DNA from: Aminobacter ciceronei
GTDB taxonomy: Bacteria; Pseudomonadota; Alphaproteobacteria; Rhizobiales; Rhizobiaceae
Direction of reading: 5' to 3'
Assembly: GCF_014138625.1 (NCBI RefSeq)
Contig: NZ_JACJHY010000019.1
Span: 101,750 to 145,363, forward strand
Length of the DNA: 43,614 nt
Shown here: piece by piece, positions 1 to 8,458 of the stretch
How positions within the stretch are numbered: position 1 is the first letter of the stretch
Layout: each line of letters opens with the position of its first letter
Translations under genes and position numbers: made by a program
Notes under the pieces: model-generated
What the model was told of the DNA's origin: nothing
The model's input: the letters and a program-made list of their open reading frames with translations, nothing else
Databases searched by the model: none

Positions 1-1160
1 GTCTGGCCGCCTTCGCTGTTGCCAACGGCACCTGCCGTGTTCAGCGCATCTTCATGCACCGTGCCGAGGTTGACCGTCGCGGCATTGTTGACGGGACTAT
101 CATCCTCGATGGTCACCGACATATTGGCCGTTGCCGTGCCACCTTTCCCGTCGCTGACGGTGACAGGGATGACCAGCGTCAGCTCATCCTCGCTGCCGCT
201 TATGGGATGGTTGATCGGTCCGGAGAGGACGACAGAATAGCTATCGCCCGTTGCGGTGATGGTTATGATCGGTAAGCCACTGGCCATACCAACCAACTGA
301 CTGGTGCCCTGTCCAATCCATTCGATTTTGTCATTGCCGGAGTATAAGTCTGCCATGCCTGCAGGCAACGACGGCACGCCAAACGTATATGACAACGGAT
401 CGCCATCCGCATCAGTCGCCGAAAACGGGCCCGTCGCAATGGCCTGATCGGTCGTGTCGCTACTTCCCGAGTCATCCTTGATGCCGTTCTGAAGTCCTTC
501 TTCGGACACCCTTACCGCGAAATCGAGCATTTCCGGCGCACGATTGCGCCGCCCGCCCGGGAAGAGTTCGCGATACTCGTATTGCGGGAACTGCAATGCG
601 GTTGGTGGCAGCAGAGCCGACAGGTCGAAGCCATTGCCGATACCACCAATAGGGGCCTCAAAATTGCCGCCGGAGCTGTTGGCCGAACCAGGTCCAACCG
701 AGATCGATCCGTCAGGACCAAAAGCGACATCGACGCCGCCGGCTTCAAGCGCTGCGATCAGGGCAACTCGTGGAAGCTCGACGTCGCCGAGCATGAAGGT
801 CGGCACGTTCGAGGCAGCGTCCTTGACGACGATTTCGGTGCCGTCGGCCTGCTCGAGGATCAGGTTCTTGCCGTCGACCTTGATGTTGTCGACCGAGACG
901 TTGGCCGGCAGGTGGACAACGTTGGAGGCGTCGGCGGTATATTCGGCTGGTGTGGCCGGCGCGGCTGGGGTGGCATTGGGTTGGGCCGCCTGGATGGGCT
1001 GGCCGGAGCCGGCATCGACCGGAACAGGGTCGGCTTTTGCTGCCGGCTCGGTCGCCTGCGCGAGGAGCTGCACCTCCGACAATGGCACTGCCTGGTCGAG
1101 CAGCGGGTCGCTACCGGTTGCAGTTGCCGAAAGATTTCCCAGGTCAACGGAGGTTGCCAT
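1..1160 (-). CDS. Large repetitive type I-secreted adhesin, LapA-like (N-terminal part)
   Basis: The frame is open from an ATG at 1160, preceded by AGGGG, to the window edge, so 386 residues are seen and the C-terminus lies outside. Residues about 20-75 are an Ala/Pro-rich linker. Residues about 74-150 form a compact beta-rich module with the run ILEQADGTEIVV, common at the start of giant rhizobial surface proteins. From about residue 208 cadherin/VCBS-like modules begin, with DADGDPLSY, VSDGKGGTATA and IEDDSPV signatures. It probably forms a cell-surface filament for attachment or biofilm. Its operon neighbours form a complete type I exporter, and a LapG-like protease is encoded upstream, so the N-terminus probably acts as an outer-membrane retention module. 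I see no canonical TAAG/PAAG cleavage motif; the nearest di-alanines are TPAAPA (64-69) and KDAASN (113-118). The C-terminal RTX signal is assumed, not seen. Confidence 0.85.
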   Translation of the reverse strand, partial: MATSVDLGNLSATATGSDPLLDQAVPLSEVQLLAQATEPAAKADPVPVDAGSGQPIQAAQPNATPAAPATPAEYTADASNVVHLPANVSVDNIKVDGKNLILEQADGTEIVVKDAASNVPTFMLGDVELPRVALIAALEAGGVDVAFGPDGSISVGPGSANSSGGNFEAPIGGIGNGFDLSALLPPTALQFPQYEYRELFPGGRRNRAPEMLDFAVRVSEEGLQNGIKDDSGSSDTTDQAIATGPFSATDADGDPLSYTFGVPSLPAGMADLYSGNDKIEWIGQGTSQLVGMASGLPIITITATGDSYSVVLSGPINHPISGSEDELTLVIPVTVSDGKGGTATANMSVTIEDDSPVNNAATVNLGTVHEDALNTAGAVGNSEGGQ

Positions 1161-1224
1161 AGCCCATCCCCTAATTTCTTGCTGGCCGCAGCAGAGCAAC
1201 GAGATTTGGGTGATTGCAACGGGG

Positions 1225-1262
1225 GCGTGCGCAAAGCTGCATATCCCATTATGCAGGCACGC
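1225..1262 (-). promoter_or_regulatory. Nested inverted repeat upstream of the adhesin
   Basis: CTGCATA (1237-1243) and TATGCAG (1250-1256) are perfect 7-bp arms around a 6-nt centre. They are enclosed by GCGTGC (1225-1230) and GCACGC (1257-1262). The site lies 65-100 bases before the adhesin start codon and contains CATAAT on the minus strand, a possible -10 box. It could be an operator, for example for the adjacent ribbon-helix-helix protein, or a 5' leader hairpin. No strong -35 box is evident. The rest of the 230-base gap (1161-1390) shows no gene. Confidence 0.4.
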
Positions 1263-1390
1263 AGGAAAACTTAACGGGTGGTTAATTTAGCGATGTGAGA
1301 TGCGCCGGAGCACTGTTCCGAACAGACTTCGGCTAGGTGTCGTGAGTATCGCGCAAGGTGTCCTGTTGAAGCCAGGAGTCTTGGCTGCAA

Positions 1391-2023
1391 CTATCCGTTG
1401 ACGACAAAGGAAAGCAGCAGATCCGGCGACTTGACGGGGGCGCGGACGATGTTGAGCTGGCCGCGATAGCGCCGCTCGGCAGTGGCGAGGACGAAGCCGC
1501 TGGCGATGGGTATGCCGTAGTTGGCATCGAGCCTTGTGAAGATATCGGCGACGTTCAGGTCGAGGGACAGCCTGAGGTCGCGGCGGGCTTCTTCACCAAA
1601 GCCGACGGGTAAATGCCGCTTGACCAGGTTCTGGAAGGCCGGATTGAAGGTCAGGATCTTCTTTGTCGACGACAATGCGAAGGCCGGCGCCGGGCAGGCG
1701 CCCAGGATGGCGTTGATGGTCCTGAGCGAAGCGAGTTTGGCCAGTGCCGCACTTTGATCGGTCATCCAGCGCAGGCAGGCGACGCGGATGGCCGAGGTCA
1801 GGTTGCCGGTCTCGTTGTTGGACAGTTCGATCTGGTCGACCATTTCGCCGAGCGTCAGGTGCTTGTCTTCGGCGAGCTGTTTCAGCGTTGCCCAGAACAC
1901 CCGTTCGAGCTTGATGCCGCGCCGCGTGCCCTGGCGCACGACAACGCGGAAATCCGAGGTCAGATCGTCGGCCGAGTAAATGTGGAGCGCGGGTCCACCG
2001 GGCGACACTCCGCTACCGTTCAT
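1391..2023 (-). CDS. Ribbon-helix-helix regulator with PAS-like C-terminal region
   Basis: This 210-residue protein starts inside the end of the HlyD-like gene (11-base overlap), so it is translationally coupled to the exporter. Residues about 24-68 match the RHH_4 type of ribbon-helix-helix DNA-binding domain: a basic beta strand (FRVVVRQGTRRGIKLE), then FWATLKQLAEDKHLTLGEMVDQIE. The next about 35 residues look helical. Residues about 105-210 (from FALSSTKKILTFNPAFQNLV to the end) resemble a small PAS-like alpha/beta sensor fold, with a phrase like those where PAS domains begin. The likely role is to control adhesin or exporter expression in response to a signal. The RHH assignment is fairly secure; the PAS-like assignment is inference from pattern only. 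Confidence 0.75.
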   Translation of the reverse strand: MNGSGVSPGGPALHIYSADDLTSDFRVVVRQGTRRGIKLERVFWATLKQLAEDKHLTLGEMVDQIELSNNETGNLTSAIRVACLRWMTDQSAALAKLASLRTINAILGACPAPAFALSSTKKILTFNPAFQNLVKRHLPVGFGEEARRDLRLSLDLNVADIFTRLDANYGIPIASGFVLATAERRYRGQLNIVRAPVKSPDLLLSFVVNG

Positions 2024-3302
2024 GGAGCGCCTCGTCGCGCGCCTTGTTGATGGGTTTCAGCAGATAGGTCAGGATCGTCTTGCGCCCGGTGATGATCTCC
2101 ACCGTGCTGATCATGCCGGGAATGATGGAATAGGACTTGCCGTCCCGTTCCAGCGCCGAGCGGTCAGTCGAGACCCGGACCTGATAGTAGGGTTCGCCGG
2201 TATTCTGATCGACCAGGCTGTCGGCGGTGATGTTCTGGACCTTGCCGTCGAGGCCGCCGAAGATCGAGAAATCATAGGCCGAGACCTTGATCAGAGCCTT
2301 CTGATCCGGACGGATGAAAGCGACGTCGCGCGGCGAGACGCGGGCTTCGACCAGCAAGGTCTCGGACGTCGGAACGATGCCTGCCACCACGGCGCCAGGC
2401 TGGACGAAGGCGCCCAGCGTGTTGACGTCGAGCGTGTTGACGATGCCGTCGACCGGCGAGCGGATGTCGGTGCGGGCGACACGGTCGCTGGCGCCGCGGA
2501 TCGTCTCTTCGACGACCGAGAGTTCGGCTAGCGCCTGGGTCAGTTCGTCAAGCGCTTCCTGTTGCAACTGCAGGCCGAACTCGTCGACTTGCAGCTTGGC
2601 CTCGACGATCGCAGCACCGGTCCGCTTGATCGTCTCGTCGGCGAGATTGAGCTGTCCTCGCATCTCCGTCTGTTCGCGGTCGACGCGGATCTGTTCGGTC
2701 TTGGCCATCAAGTTGCGCTTGACCATGGAGGTGACGAGCTCGGCTTCCCTGTTACTGACGCCAAGGCTCTCCGTCAGGCGCTGGACATTGACCTTCGCCT
2801 CGTTCAGTTCCTTCTCGCGCTGGTCCAGCCGTGACTTCAGCACATTGAGCTTGGTTTCGAAATTTTGCCTGCGTGCCACCAGCAGCTTCTGCTCGTTCTC
2901 GCAAATCTCGGGGGCTGTCTTCACAAGGCTTTCGGGGCAAGCGAGCGGCTCGCCGATCCGGCCTTCCTGCTCCTGCTTGAGCCGGGCGATGCGTGCGCTG
3001 AGCGTGCGCGCCTTTGCCTGCTGTTCGCCTAGGCTCGAGGTGCTGACCGTGTTGTCGAGTCGAATGATGAGGTCGTTCTTCTTGACCACCTGGCCGATCT
3101 TCACGGCGATCTCCTGGACCACGCCGGCTTCGCTTGCCTGCACGATCTGGGTCTTGGAGGCCGGAATGACCTTGCCTTCGCCACGCGCGATCTCGTCGAT
3201 CTCGGCGAACGAAGCCCATACCACAAACGCCGCAAACAGGGCTGCGATGATCAGCACCACAGCCGATGCAAATAAAGGCGGCCTGTCCTCCCTGGCTATC
3301 AT
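2013..3302 (-). CDS. HlyD/LapC-like type I secretion membrane fusion protein
   Basis: This is the periplasmic adaptor linking the inner-membrane ABC exporter to the TolC-like channel. It has 429 residues, the usual size. There is one membrane helix at about residues 10-30. A split lipoyl/barrel-sandwich domain follows (IVQASEAGVVQEIAVKIGQ near 50-70 and SPVDGIVNTL near 285), separated by a long alpha-helical hairpin rich in Glu, Gln, Leu and Arg (about 85-265). The typical HlyD C-terminal beta-barrel ends the protein, with IIPGMISTVEIITGRKTIL near the end. The start ATG is preceded by GGAG. The gene follows the ABC gene by 57 bases and overlaps the next gene, so all belong to one operon serving the adhesin. 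Confidence 0.93.
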   Translation of the reverse strand: MIAREDRPPLFASAVVLIIAALFAAFVVWASFAEIDEIARGEGKVIPASKTQIVQASEAGVVQEIAVKIGQVVKKNDLIIRLDNTVSTSSLGEQQAKARTLSARIARLKQEQEGRIGEPLACPESLVKTAPEICENEQKLLVARRQNFETKLNVLKSRLDQREKELNEAKVNVQRLTESLGVSNREAELVTSMVKRNLMAKTEQIRVDREQTEMRGQLNLADETIKRTGAAIVEAKLQVDEFGLQLQQEALDELTQALAELSVVEETIRGASDRVARTDIRSPVDGIVNTLDVNTLGAFVQPGAVVAGIVPTSETLLVEARVSPRDVAFIRPDQKALIKVSAYDFSIFGGLDGKVQNITADSLVDQNTGEPYYQVRVSTDRSALERDGKSYSIIPGMISTVEIITGRKTILTYLLKPINKARDEALHER

Positions 3303-3359
3303 TAGAACTCCATTATATTGAACAAAGCCAATATAATCACCCCTTGAGACGACAAAATC

Positions 3360-5495
3360 TTAGCCATTGGGCTTCTGCAATGCCTGAATGACTTTCTCCT
3401 TGGGGCCATCGGCGACGACACGCCCTTGTTCGACAACGATCAGGCGGTCGACGATTTCCAGCATACTGTAGCGGTGGGTCGATATGATCAGCGTGGTCTT
3501 GTCGTCGAAGGCGACCTTCAACTGCTTGATGAGCTGACGCTCGGAGGCCAGGTCCATCGATCCAGACGGTTCGTCGAGGAAGACGATCTTCGGCCTGGTC
3601 AGCAGAAGCCGTGCGATCGCCACCGCTTGTCGCTGGCCACCGGACAGATTGGTGCCGCGCTCGCCGACATTCATGTCGTAACCGCGCGGATGGCGCGAGA
3701 CGAACTCGTCGACGCCGGCAGCTTTGGCAGCGAGGATGATGTCCTCGTCGGTTGCCTCCGGGCGCGCCATGAGCAGGTTTTCCTTGATCGTGCCCGAGAA
3801 GAGGTCGCCGGCCTGGGCGACGATGCCGACGGCGGCGCGAACCTCGGAAGGGTGATACTGGCGCACATCGATGCCATCGAGCAGTAGCTCGCCACTGGTG
3901 GGGAGGAACAGCCGCCCGACCAGCCGGCCGAAGGTCGTCTTGCCGGATCCGATACGGCCAATGATGCCAACGCGCTCGCCGGGATTGATCGAGAGGTTGA
4001 CGCCTGTCAGAACCTCGGTCTCGGTCCCTGGATAGACAAAGCCGACATTGCGCAGCGTCAGGGCGCCGACCCGGATCGGGCGATTGACGAACCCGACCGT
4101 GTCGGGCCGGTCTTCAGGCTGTTGCATGATGGAATTCAACACCCGAAGCGACAGCATGGCTTGGCGAAAGCGGGCAATAGTCATGGCCAGTTGCCCGAGC
4201 GGCGCCACAGCGCGGCCCGAAAGCATGACCGCGGCGATAATGGCTCCAGTGGAAATCGATCCGTTGTCGAATGCGTAAGCACCAGCCACCACCAGCGCTA
4301 CAGTCACCAATTGCTGGACGAACTGCGTCATGTTGGCTGCGGCTGCGGAAAGCTGCTTGATCTTTTCTGATGTATTGGCCGCGTTTTTGGAATGCTCGCG
4401 CCATTTCCGCAGCAGATAGGCTTCGGCACGCAGGGACTTGATCGTCTCGACCGTGGATATCGACTCGACCAGCAACGCCTGACGTTGCGAAGCCTCATTC
4501 ATGGAAGCGGCAACACGCTTGCCGATGCGCTGCTGGGCAACAAGCCCGATGGCGACCGCGGCTACGAAGGCGACTATCGGAATAATCACCAGCCATCCTG
4601 ATATGGCGTAGATCACCAACAGGAAGATGAAGACGAAGGCGGTGTCGATGAAGGTGCTGACGGTGTTGGAGGTGAAGAATTCGCGGACGAATTCGTATTG
4701 CGTAACGCGGTTGGCATACTCGCCGGTGGATGCCGGGCGAGCACTGAGCGAAGTGTTGAGCACTTTCTCGAATAGCATGTAGGAAATGCGCAGGTCGGCC
4801 TTGCGGCCGGCATGGTCGATAAGTGCCGCGCGTGCCGTCTTGAGCAAAAGGTCGAACAGGATTGCGGTCGACACACCGATCGCCAGGACCCAAAGCGATG
4901 AGATCGCCTTGTTGGGCAGGATGCGGTCATAGACGTTCATCGTGAAGATGGGCGACGCGATGGCGAGAAGGTTGATGAAGATCGCAGCCAAGGCAACGCG
5001 TGAATAGGACCGCCAGAACGTCCCGAGTGTTCCATAGAGCCAATGCGGCCGCTCGATCCTGGCCGCGTTGCCGAGGGTCATGTTCTCGGCGGTGTTGGCA
5101 TAAGTGATGGAGAAGCCGACACCGCCTAAGATGGGAACGGCCGTCAGCTCAGTCCGCGATATCGATGTGCGGCCGTCTTCCTGCGGACCGGTCAGGAACT
5201 CCGCGCCGTCGCTTTGTTCGGCCAGTACCGCGATCGGCAGGCGATTGGGACGAAAGATGATGGCCGGCAGGTCGAATCGGCCGCGCATGAAGTCGCGATG
5301 CGCGAACTCGGTCGTTTCAAGGCCGATCCGTTCGGCAAGGTGCTTGATTTCCTGGACCTCGATCCGCTCTTCCGAGATCGGCACGCCGGCGAACAGCACG
5401 GTTTCGGCGCTCGGCCGGCCCAGGTACGCGGCCACAGCCGAAAAGCAGGACTTGAATGCTTCGACCGGGGTCTGGATATGCGCCTGCTGATTCAT
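3360..5495 (-). CDS. LapB-like type I secretion ABC exporter
   Basis: A 711-residue inner-membrane ATPase/permease energising adhesin export. The N-terminal about 130 residues are a peptidase-C39-like domain. The protease His and Asp are not evident, as in other non-cleaving LapB/HlyB-type exporters, where the domain binds substrate. The HWLYGTLGTFW phrase at 151-161 is typical of the LapB branch. The membrane domain covers about 165-445 with six predicted helices. The nucleotide-binding domain has Walker A GRIGSGKT (513-520), signature LSGGQ (617-621), Walker B IVFLDE (637-642) and the switch His674. It lies between the TolC-like and HlyD-like genes in the same direction. Confidence 0.95.
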   Translation of the reverse strand: MNQQAHIQTPVEAFKSCFSAVAAYLGRPSAETVLFAGVPISEERIEVQEIKHLAERIGLETTEFAHRDFMRGRFDLPAIIFRPNRLPIAVLAEQSDGAEFLTGPQEDGRTSISRTELTAVPILGGVGFSITYANTAENMTLGNAARIERPHWLYGTLGTFWRSYSRVALAAIFINLLAIASPIFTMNVYDRILPNKAISSLWVLAIGVSTAILFDLLLKTARAALIDHAGRKADLRISYMLFEKVLNTSLSARPASTGEYANRVTQYEFVREFFTSNTVSTFIDTAFVFIFLLVIYAISGWLVIIPIVAFVAAVAIGLVAQQRIGKRVAASMNEASQRQALLVESISTVETIKSLRAEAYLLRKWREHSKNAANTSEKIKQLSAAAANMTQFVQQLVTVALVVAGAYAFDNGSISTGAIIAAVMLSGRAVAPLGQLAMTIARFRQAMLSLRVLNSIMQQPEDRPDTVGFVNRPIRVGALTLRNVGFVYPGTETEVLTGVNLSINPGERVGIIGRIGSGKTTFGRLVGRLFLPTSGELLLDGIDVRQYHPSEVRAAVGIVAQAGDLFSGTIKENLLMARPEATDEDIILAAKAAGVDEFVSRHPRGYDMNVGERGTNLSGGQRQAVAIARLLLTRPKIVFLDEPSGSMDLASERQLIKQLKVAFDDKTTLIISTHRYSMLEIVDRLIVVEQGRVVADGPKEKVIQALQKPNG

Positions 5496-5522
5496 GACGG
5501 ACGGGGTCTGCCGTCAGACGCC

Positions 5523-6968
5523 CTACTTCTTTCTGACTGGGGCCAAGAGATCAAAAGGCATGTCGTTTGCCTGCTGCGAAGGTGTCCGCGCATAAGTCTC
5601 AGTGTCGGCTGTCGCCGGCACGTTGAACTCTGTTCGGGCATAGGCGTCAGCCTGCTTTGCCGGTTGAAGGTTCATCGTCTGGAGCAACTGGCCGGTTGCT
5701 GCCAGTAGGCGATACTCGGCAAAGAGCGACGCAAATGCGGCGGTGTTGGAAAGCGTCGCTGTGTTGAAACGCGTATTCTGCGCGTCCAGCACGTCGAGCA
5801 GCGAGCGCTGGCCGACCTTGAACTGCTCTCGATAGGAGGTGACCAGCCTGTCGTTGGCGATGGACTGCTGGCGCAGCGTCTTGGCTAAGTCAGCCTGACG
5901 GAAGCGGCGGTCCCATGAAATCCGCACGGCCTCCTCGATCTCGCGCTGTACCTGGTGCAGGGCGAGCCGCTGTTCGCTGACGCGCCGGATCTGCTCCTGC
6001 TCGTTGGCCTTGTCGATGCCGCCGCGATAAAGGTTCCAGCGCAACACCAGCCGGGCCTGCAGATCGTTGGTTTCGTCCTCGGCGCCGTCAATGTCATTGC
6101 CGATCCGGGCGCGGCCTTCGGCGACGACCTCGGGGCCGTATTTGGCGCGGGCCGCATCGACGAGCGAGGCGGCAGCGTCGATGTCGCTATTGGCCATGTG
6201 GACGCGCGGATTGTTGCGGCGCGCAAGGCCGAGCGCATCATCGAGTGAGCGGGGCAGGGCCCTGGCTACGGAACCAGGCTTGGACGGGTTGGTTAGCGGC
6301 TTGCCGACGGTCTTGAAGAACCGGATCTTTGCCGCTTCGAGCTCTTCAGAGGCTTCCTGCACACGGGCCTTGGCGGCGTAGAGGCGCTCCTCGGCCTGCT
6401 GGCGGTCGGCGTCGGTGAGTGCGCCGCCTTGGATGCCCTCTCGAATGTCGCCGAGGATTGACTGATGGAAGCCGAGGTTCCGCTTGGCGTCGCCTACGAT
6501 CTGCGCCTGCAGCAGGTATTCGAGGTAGTCCTGGACGACCGACAGGCCGATGAATTCGGAGCGTTCAAGGACGCGGAAGGATGCGCCGTCGACGCGCGAT
6601 GCTTGGCGGGTCAGTTCGGCGCGGCGGGCGCCGTTGTCGAACAGCTTCTGGGTGACAACCACGCCGGCTTCCGACGGGTAAAGCTCATCATCTTCGATGC
6701 CGCTGAGGCGCCGTGACGGGTTGTCGAGGCGGCGCACACCGGTCGACGCTTCGAGGTCGACGCTTGGGAGATAGAGCCCCTTTGCCTGCCTGAGTTCGAA
6801 TTCGATTGCTTCGCGGTTCTCGATGGCCTGGCCGATTTCCGGATTGGATTCGACGGCAACCGCCATTGCTTCCTTGAGCGTCAGCGCATTTGCACCCGTG
6901 CCCGACAGCATGGTCGCAGCAAGCATGACGGTCAGCCGTGCCGCCAGTTGTCCAAGGCGCTTAGGCAT
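5523..6968 (-). CDS. TolC/LapE-like outer-membrane efflux channel
   Basis: The trimeric outer-membrane exit duct of the type I system, 481 residues. I chose the ATG at 6968, which has GGGGAGA about 7 bases upstream, over an in-frame GTG at 6983. The N-terminus is a signal peptide ending about ANA, then LTLKEAMAVAVESNPEIG, the standard opening of the family. Two repeats of TolC-type helices follow (the second from LDDALGLARRNNPRVHMA), each with a YxxGxxD-like turn: GALTDADRQQAEERLY in the first, and FKVGQRSLLDVLDAQNTRFNTA in the second. It leads the operon, 27 bases before the ABC gene. Confidence 0.94.
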   Translation of the reverse strand: MPKRLGQLAARLTVMLAATMLSGTGANALTLKEAMAVAVESNPEIGQAIENREAIEFELRQAKGLYLPSVDLEASTGVRRLDNPSRRLSGIEDDELYPSEAGVVVTQKLFDNGARRAELTRQASRVDGASFRVLERSEFIGLSVVQDYLEYLLQAQIVGDAKRNLGFHQSILGDIREGIQGGALTDADRQQAEERLYAAKARVQEASEELEAAKIRFFKTVGKPLTNPSKPGSVARALPRSLDDALGLARRNNPRVHMANSDIDAAASLVDAARAKYGPEVVAEGRARIGNDIDGAEDETNDLQARLVLRWNLYRGGIDKANEQEQIRRVSEQRLALHQVQREIEEAVRISWDRRFRQADLAKTLRQQSIANDRLVTSYREQFKVGQRSLLDVLDAQNTRFNTATLSNTAAFASLFAEYRLLAATGQLLQTMNLQPAKQADAYARTEFNVPATADTETYARTPSQQANDMPFDLLAPVRKK

Positions 6969-7302
6969 TAAGTATCTCCCCACTCCACCCCGACGCCGAA
7001 GCGTTCGGGAACCCGATCGTACCCAACTAGACGTAATTATCCAGCAGTGAACTAAAATCGACAGCGTTTTGATTGCTCTGGCGTAGTTTTCACTGGTTTT
7101 GCGCCATTTGACCTGAGCGCTGATGCAAAAATGCTACATCTCGTGGCACTAAAGTGTCGGGGTCGGGTTAAACGCTGAGGTTGCGAAGCTGGACACCACA
7201 CATGGTCTCCTGACCTTCGTGCCGCTAGAAATTTCTCGGGCGGGAGCCGCTCTGTTGATTCGTGTAGAAATCTTCCGCATCGGGTCGTGGGTCGGCGTCT
7301 AT
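6969..7302. other. Intergenic gap, no gene seen
   Basis: 334 bases between the protease stop and the TolC-like start. It is moderately AT-rich near 7030-7150 and must hold the promoter of the exporter operon. A minus-strand GATAAT lies at about 7037-7042, but no convincing -35 partner was found. No RNA gene or repeat is apparent. Confidence 0.5.
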
Positions 7303-8229
7303 CTATTGCGCCAATGGGCCTTCACCAGGTGCAATCGCAGCAAAATTGTTACCTGCAGACGCGATTTGCTCTGATCCGGCGCGTGCGCCGTGGATCCAGG
7401 CTCGATCGGTGCTGAACGAATAAAGCGGGACATAACTCTTCAGCGCCCCATCACGCAGAACCTGGTTGCTCAGATTGTCGAGGATGAAGGTTCCACTTTG
7501 GGTGGCAACCGACAGCACGGCGTGGAAGACGCCGCGGCTCGCATCTTGGAGAACCACCAGCGACATGCTTTGTGCCGGAACGCCGGCTTTGATCAGTGCC
7601 GACATCTTTAGAATGGCAAAATCTTCACAGTCGCCGGCACCGCGCGACAGTATTTCAGAGGGCTTCGCCCAGTAATCGAGATTGCCATAAACGCCCTGGT
7701 CCTTGCGATAGGCGATCATCGTGTTGACGGCACGGTTCACGACGGCAAGCTTGTCGAGAAATTTCCTGTCGCGGCTGTCCTCGGCAAGTCCGAAAAGTGC
7801 GGCGCCATTCTTGCCGCATGAAGTTTCGGTGCAGCCACTGATGTCGCGATAGACCTTGGCCCACCGGCCTGCCACCGGGAAGTTGCGCATCGGGATTGCG
7901 ACCGAGCCGAAAACGCCCGGAATGATGGCTGCCGTTTTCATCGGGTCGACGCCGGCGGGCGTTGCCGGCGCATCAACTGCGGTGCGCGCCACGAGCCCGT
8001 AGCCGTCGAAGTCCGGTCCGAACTGGAAAGGCTGGGCCGTGGCGACAGTCATGGGTTCCGCCAGCATCAGGCCGCCAAGAAGCTGAGGCATCGGCATCTC
8101 GGACTTCACGGATGCTTCGGCGGTGCGATCCTGACTTGCCGCGGCGCCCTGCACTGCAACGGCGAGGAACACCGCCGCGGCAAAGCTTTTGGTCAGGTAT
8201 CTTGCAAAAGTGGCTGCTGTTGCTTTCAT
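7303..8229 (-). CDS. LapG-like periplasmic transglutaminase-like cysteine protease
   Basis: A 308-residue member of the bacterial transglutaminase-like cysteine proteinase family (BTLCP, formerly DUF920). An N-terminal hydrophobic segment (about 12-32) ending AAAS is a signal peptide. Numbered from the ATG at 8229, which has AGGTGG upstream (an in-frame GTG at 8238 is the alternative), the catalytic triad is Cys201 in GDCEDFAI, His236 in FHAVL and Asp251 in ILDN. In Pseudomonas, LapG cleaves the retention module of LapA and frees the adhesin when LapD does not sequester it at low c-di-GMP. Its position beside the exporter and adhesin supports that role. A calcium-binding Asp-Glu pair probably sits in the same DCED motif. 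It is a separate unit from the exporter operon, 334 bases upstream. Confidence 0.9.
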   Translation of the reverse strand: MKATAATFARYLTKSFAAAVFLAVAVQGAAASQDRTAEASVKSEMPMPQLLGGLMLAEPMTVATAQPFQFGPDFDGYGLVARTAVDAPATPAGVDPMKTAAIIPGVFGSVAIPMRNFPVAGRWAKVYRDISGCTETSCGKNGAALFGLAEDSRDRKFLDKLAVVNRAVNTMIAYRKDQGVYGNLDYWAKPSEILSRGAGDCEDFAILKMSALIKAGVPAQSMSLVVLQDASRGVFHAVLSVATQSGTFILDNLSNQVLRDGALKSYVPLYSFSTDRAWIHGARAGSEQIASAGNNFAAIAPGEGPLAQ

Positions 8230-8458
8230 TTCGCCCACCTATTTTGATGAACGATAGCAACGACATATCAAATTATCGGAAAGGAACTGGGATAATTGTC
8301 ATATAATCTTGAAGCGATATTTTAGATCAAATTTTATCGAAGTTTTTCACTTGTCCCGTGAGTGACTGGCGCTCTGCGGCGATCCGTGGCCTTCTTGCGA
8401 CAGGGCAGGCATTTTGGGCGAGTGGCCGCTCATCTGCACAGAGTGTGGTGTGACACGC

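Noticed and set aside
544-1290. Plus-strand frames opposite the adhesin
   Set aside because: The minus strand encodes recognisable adhesin modules with a good ribosome site; the plus frames have no domain.
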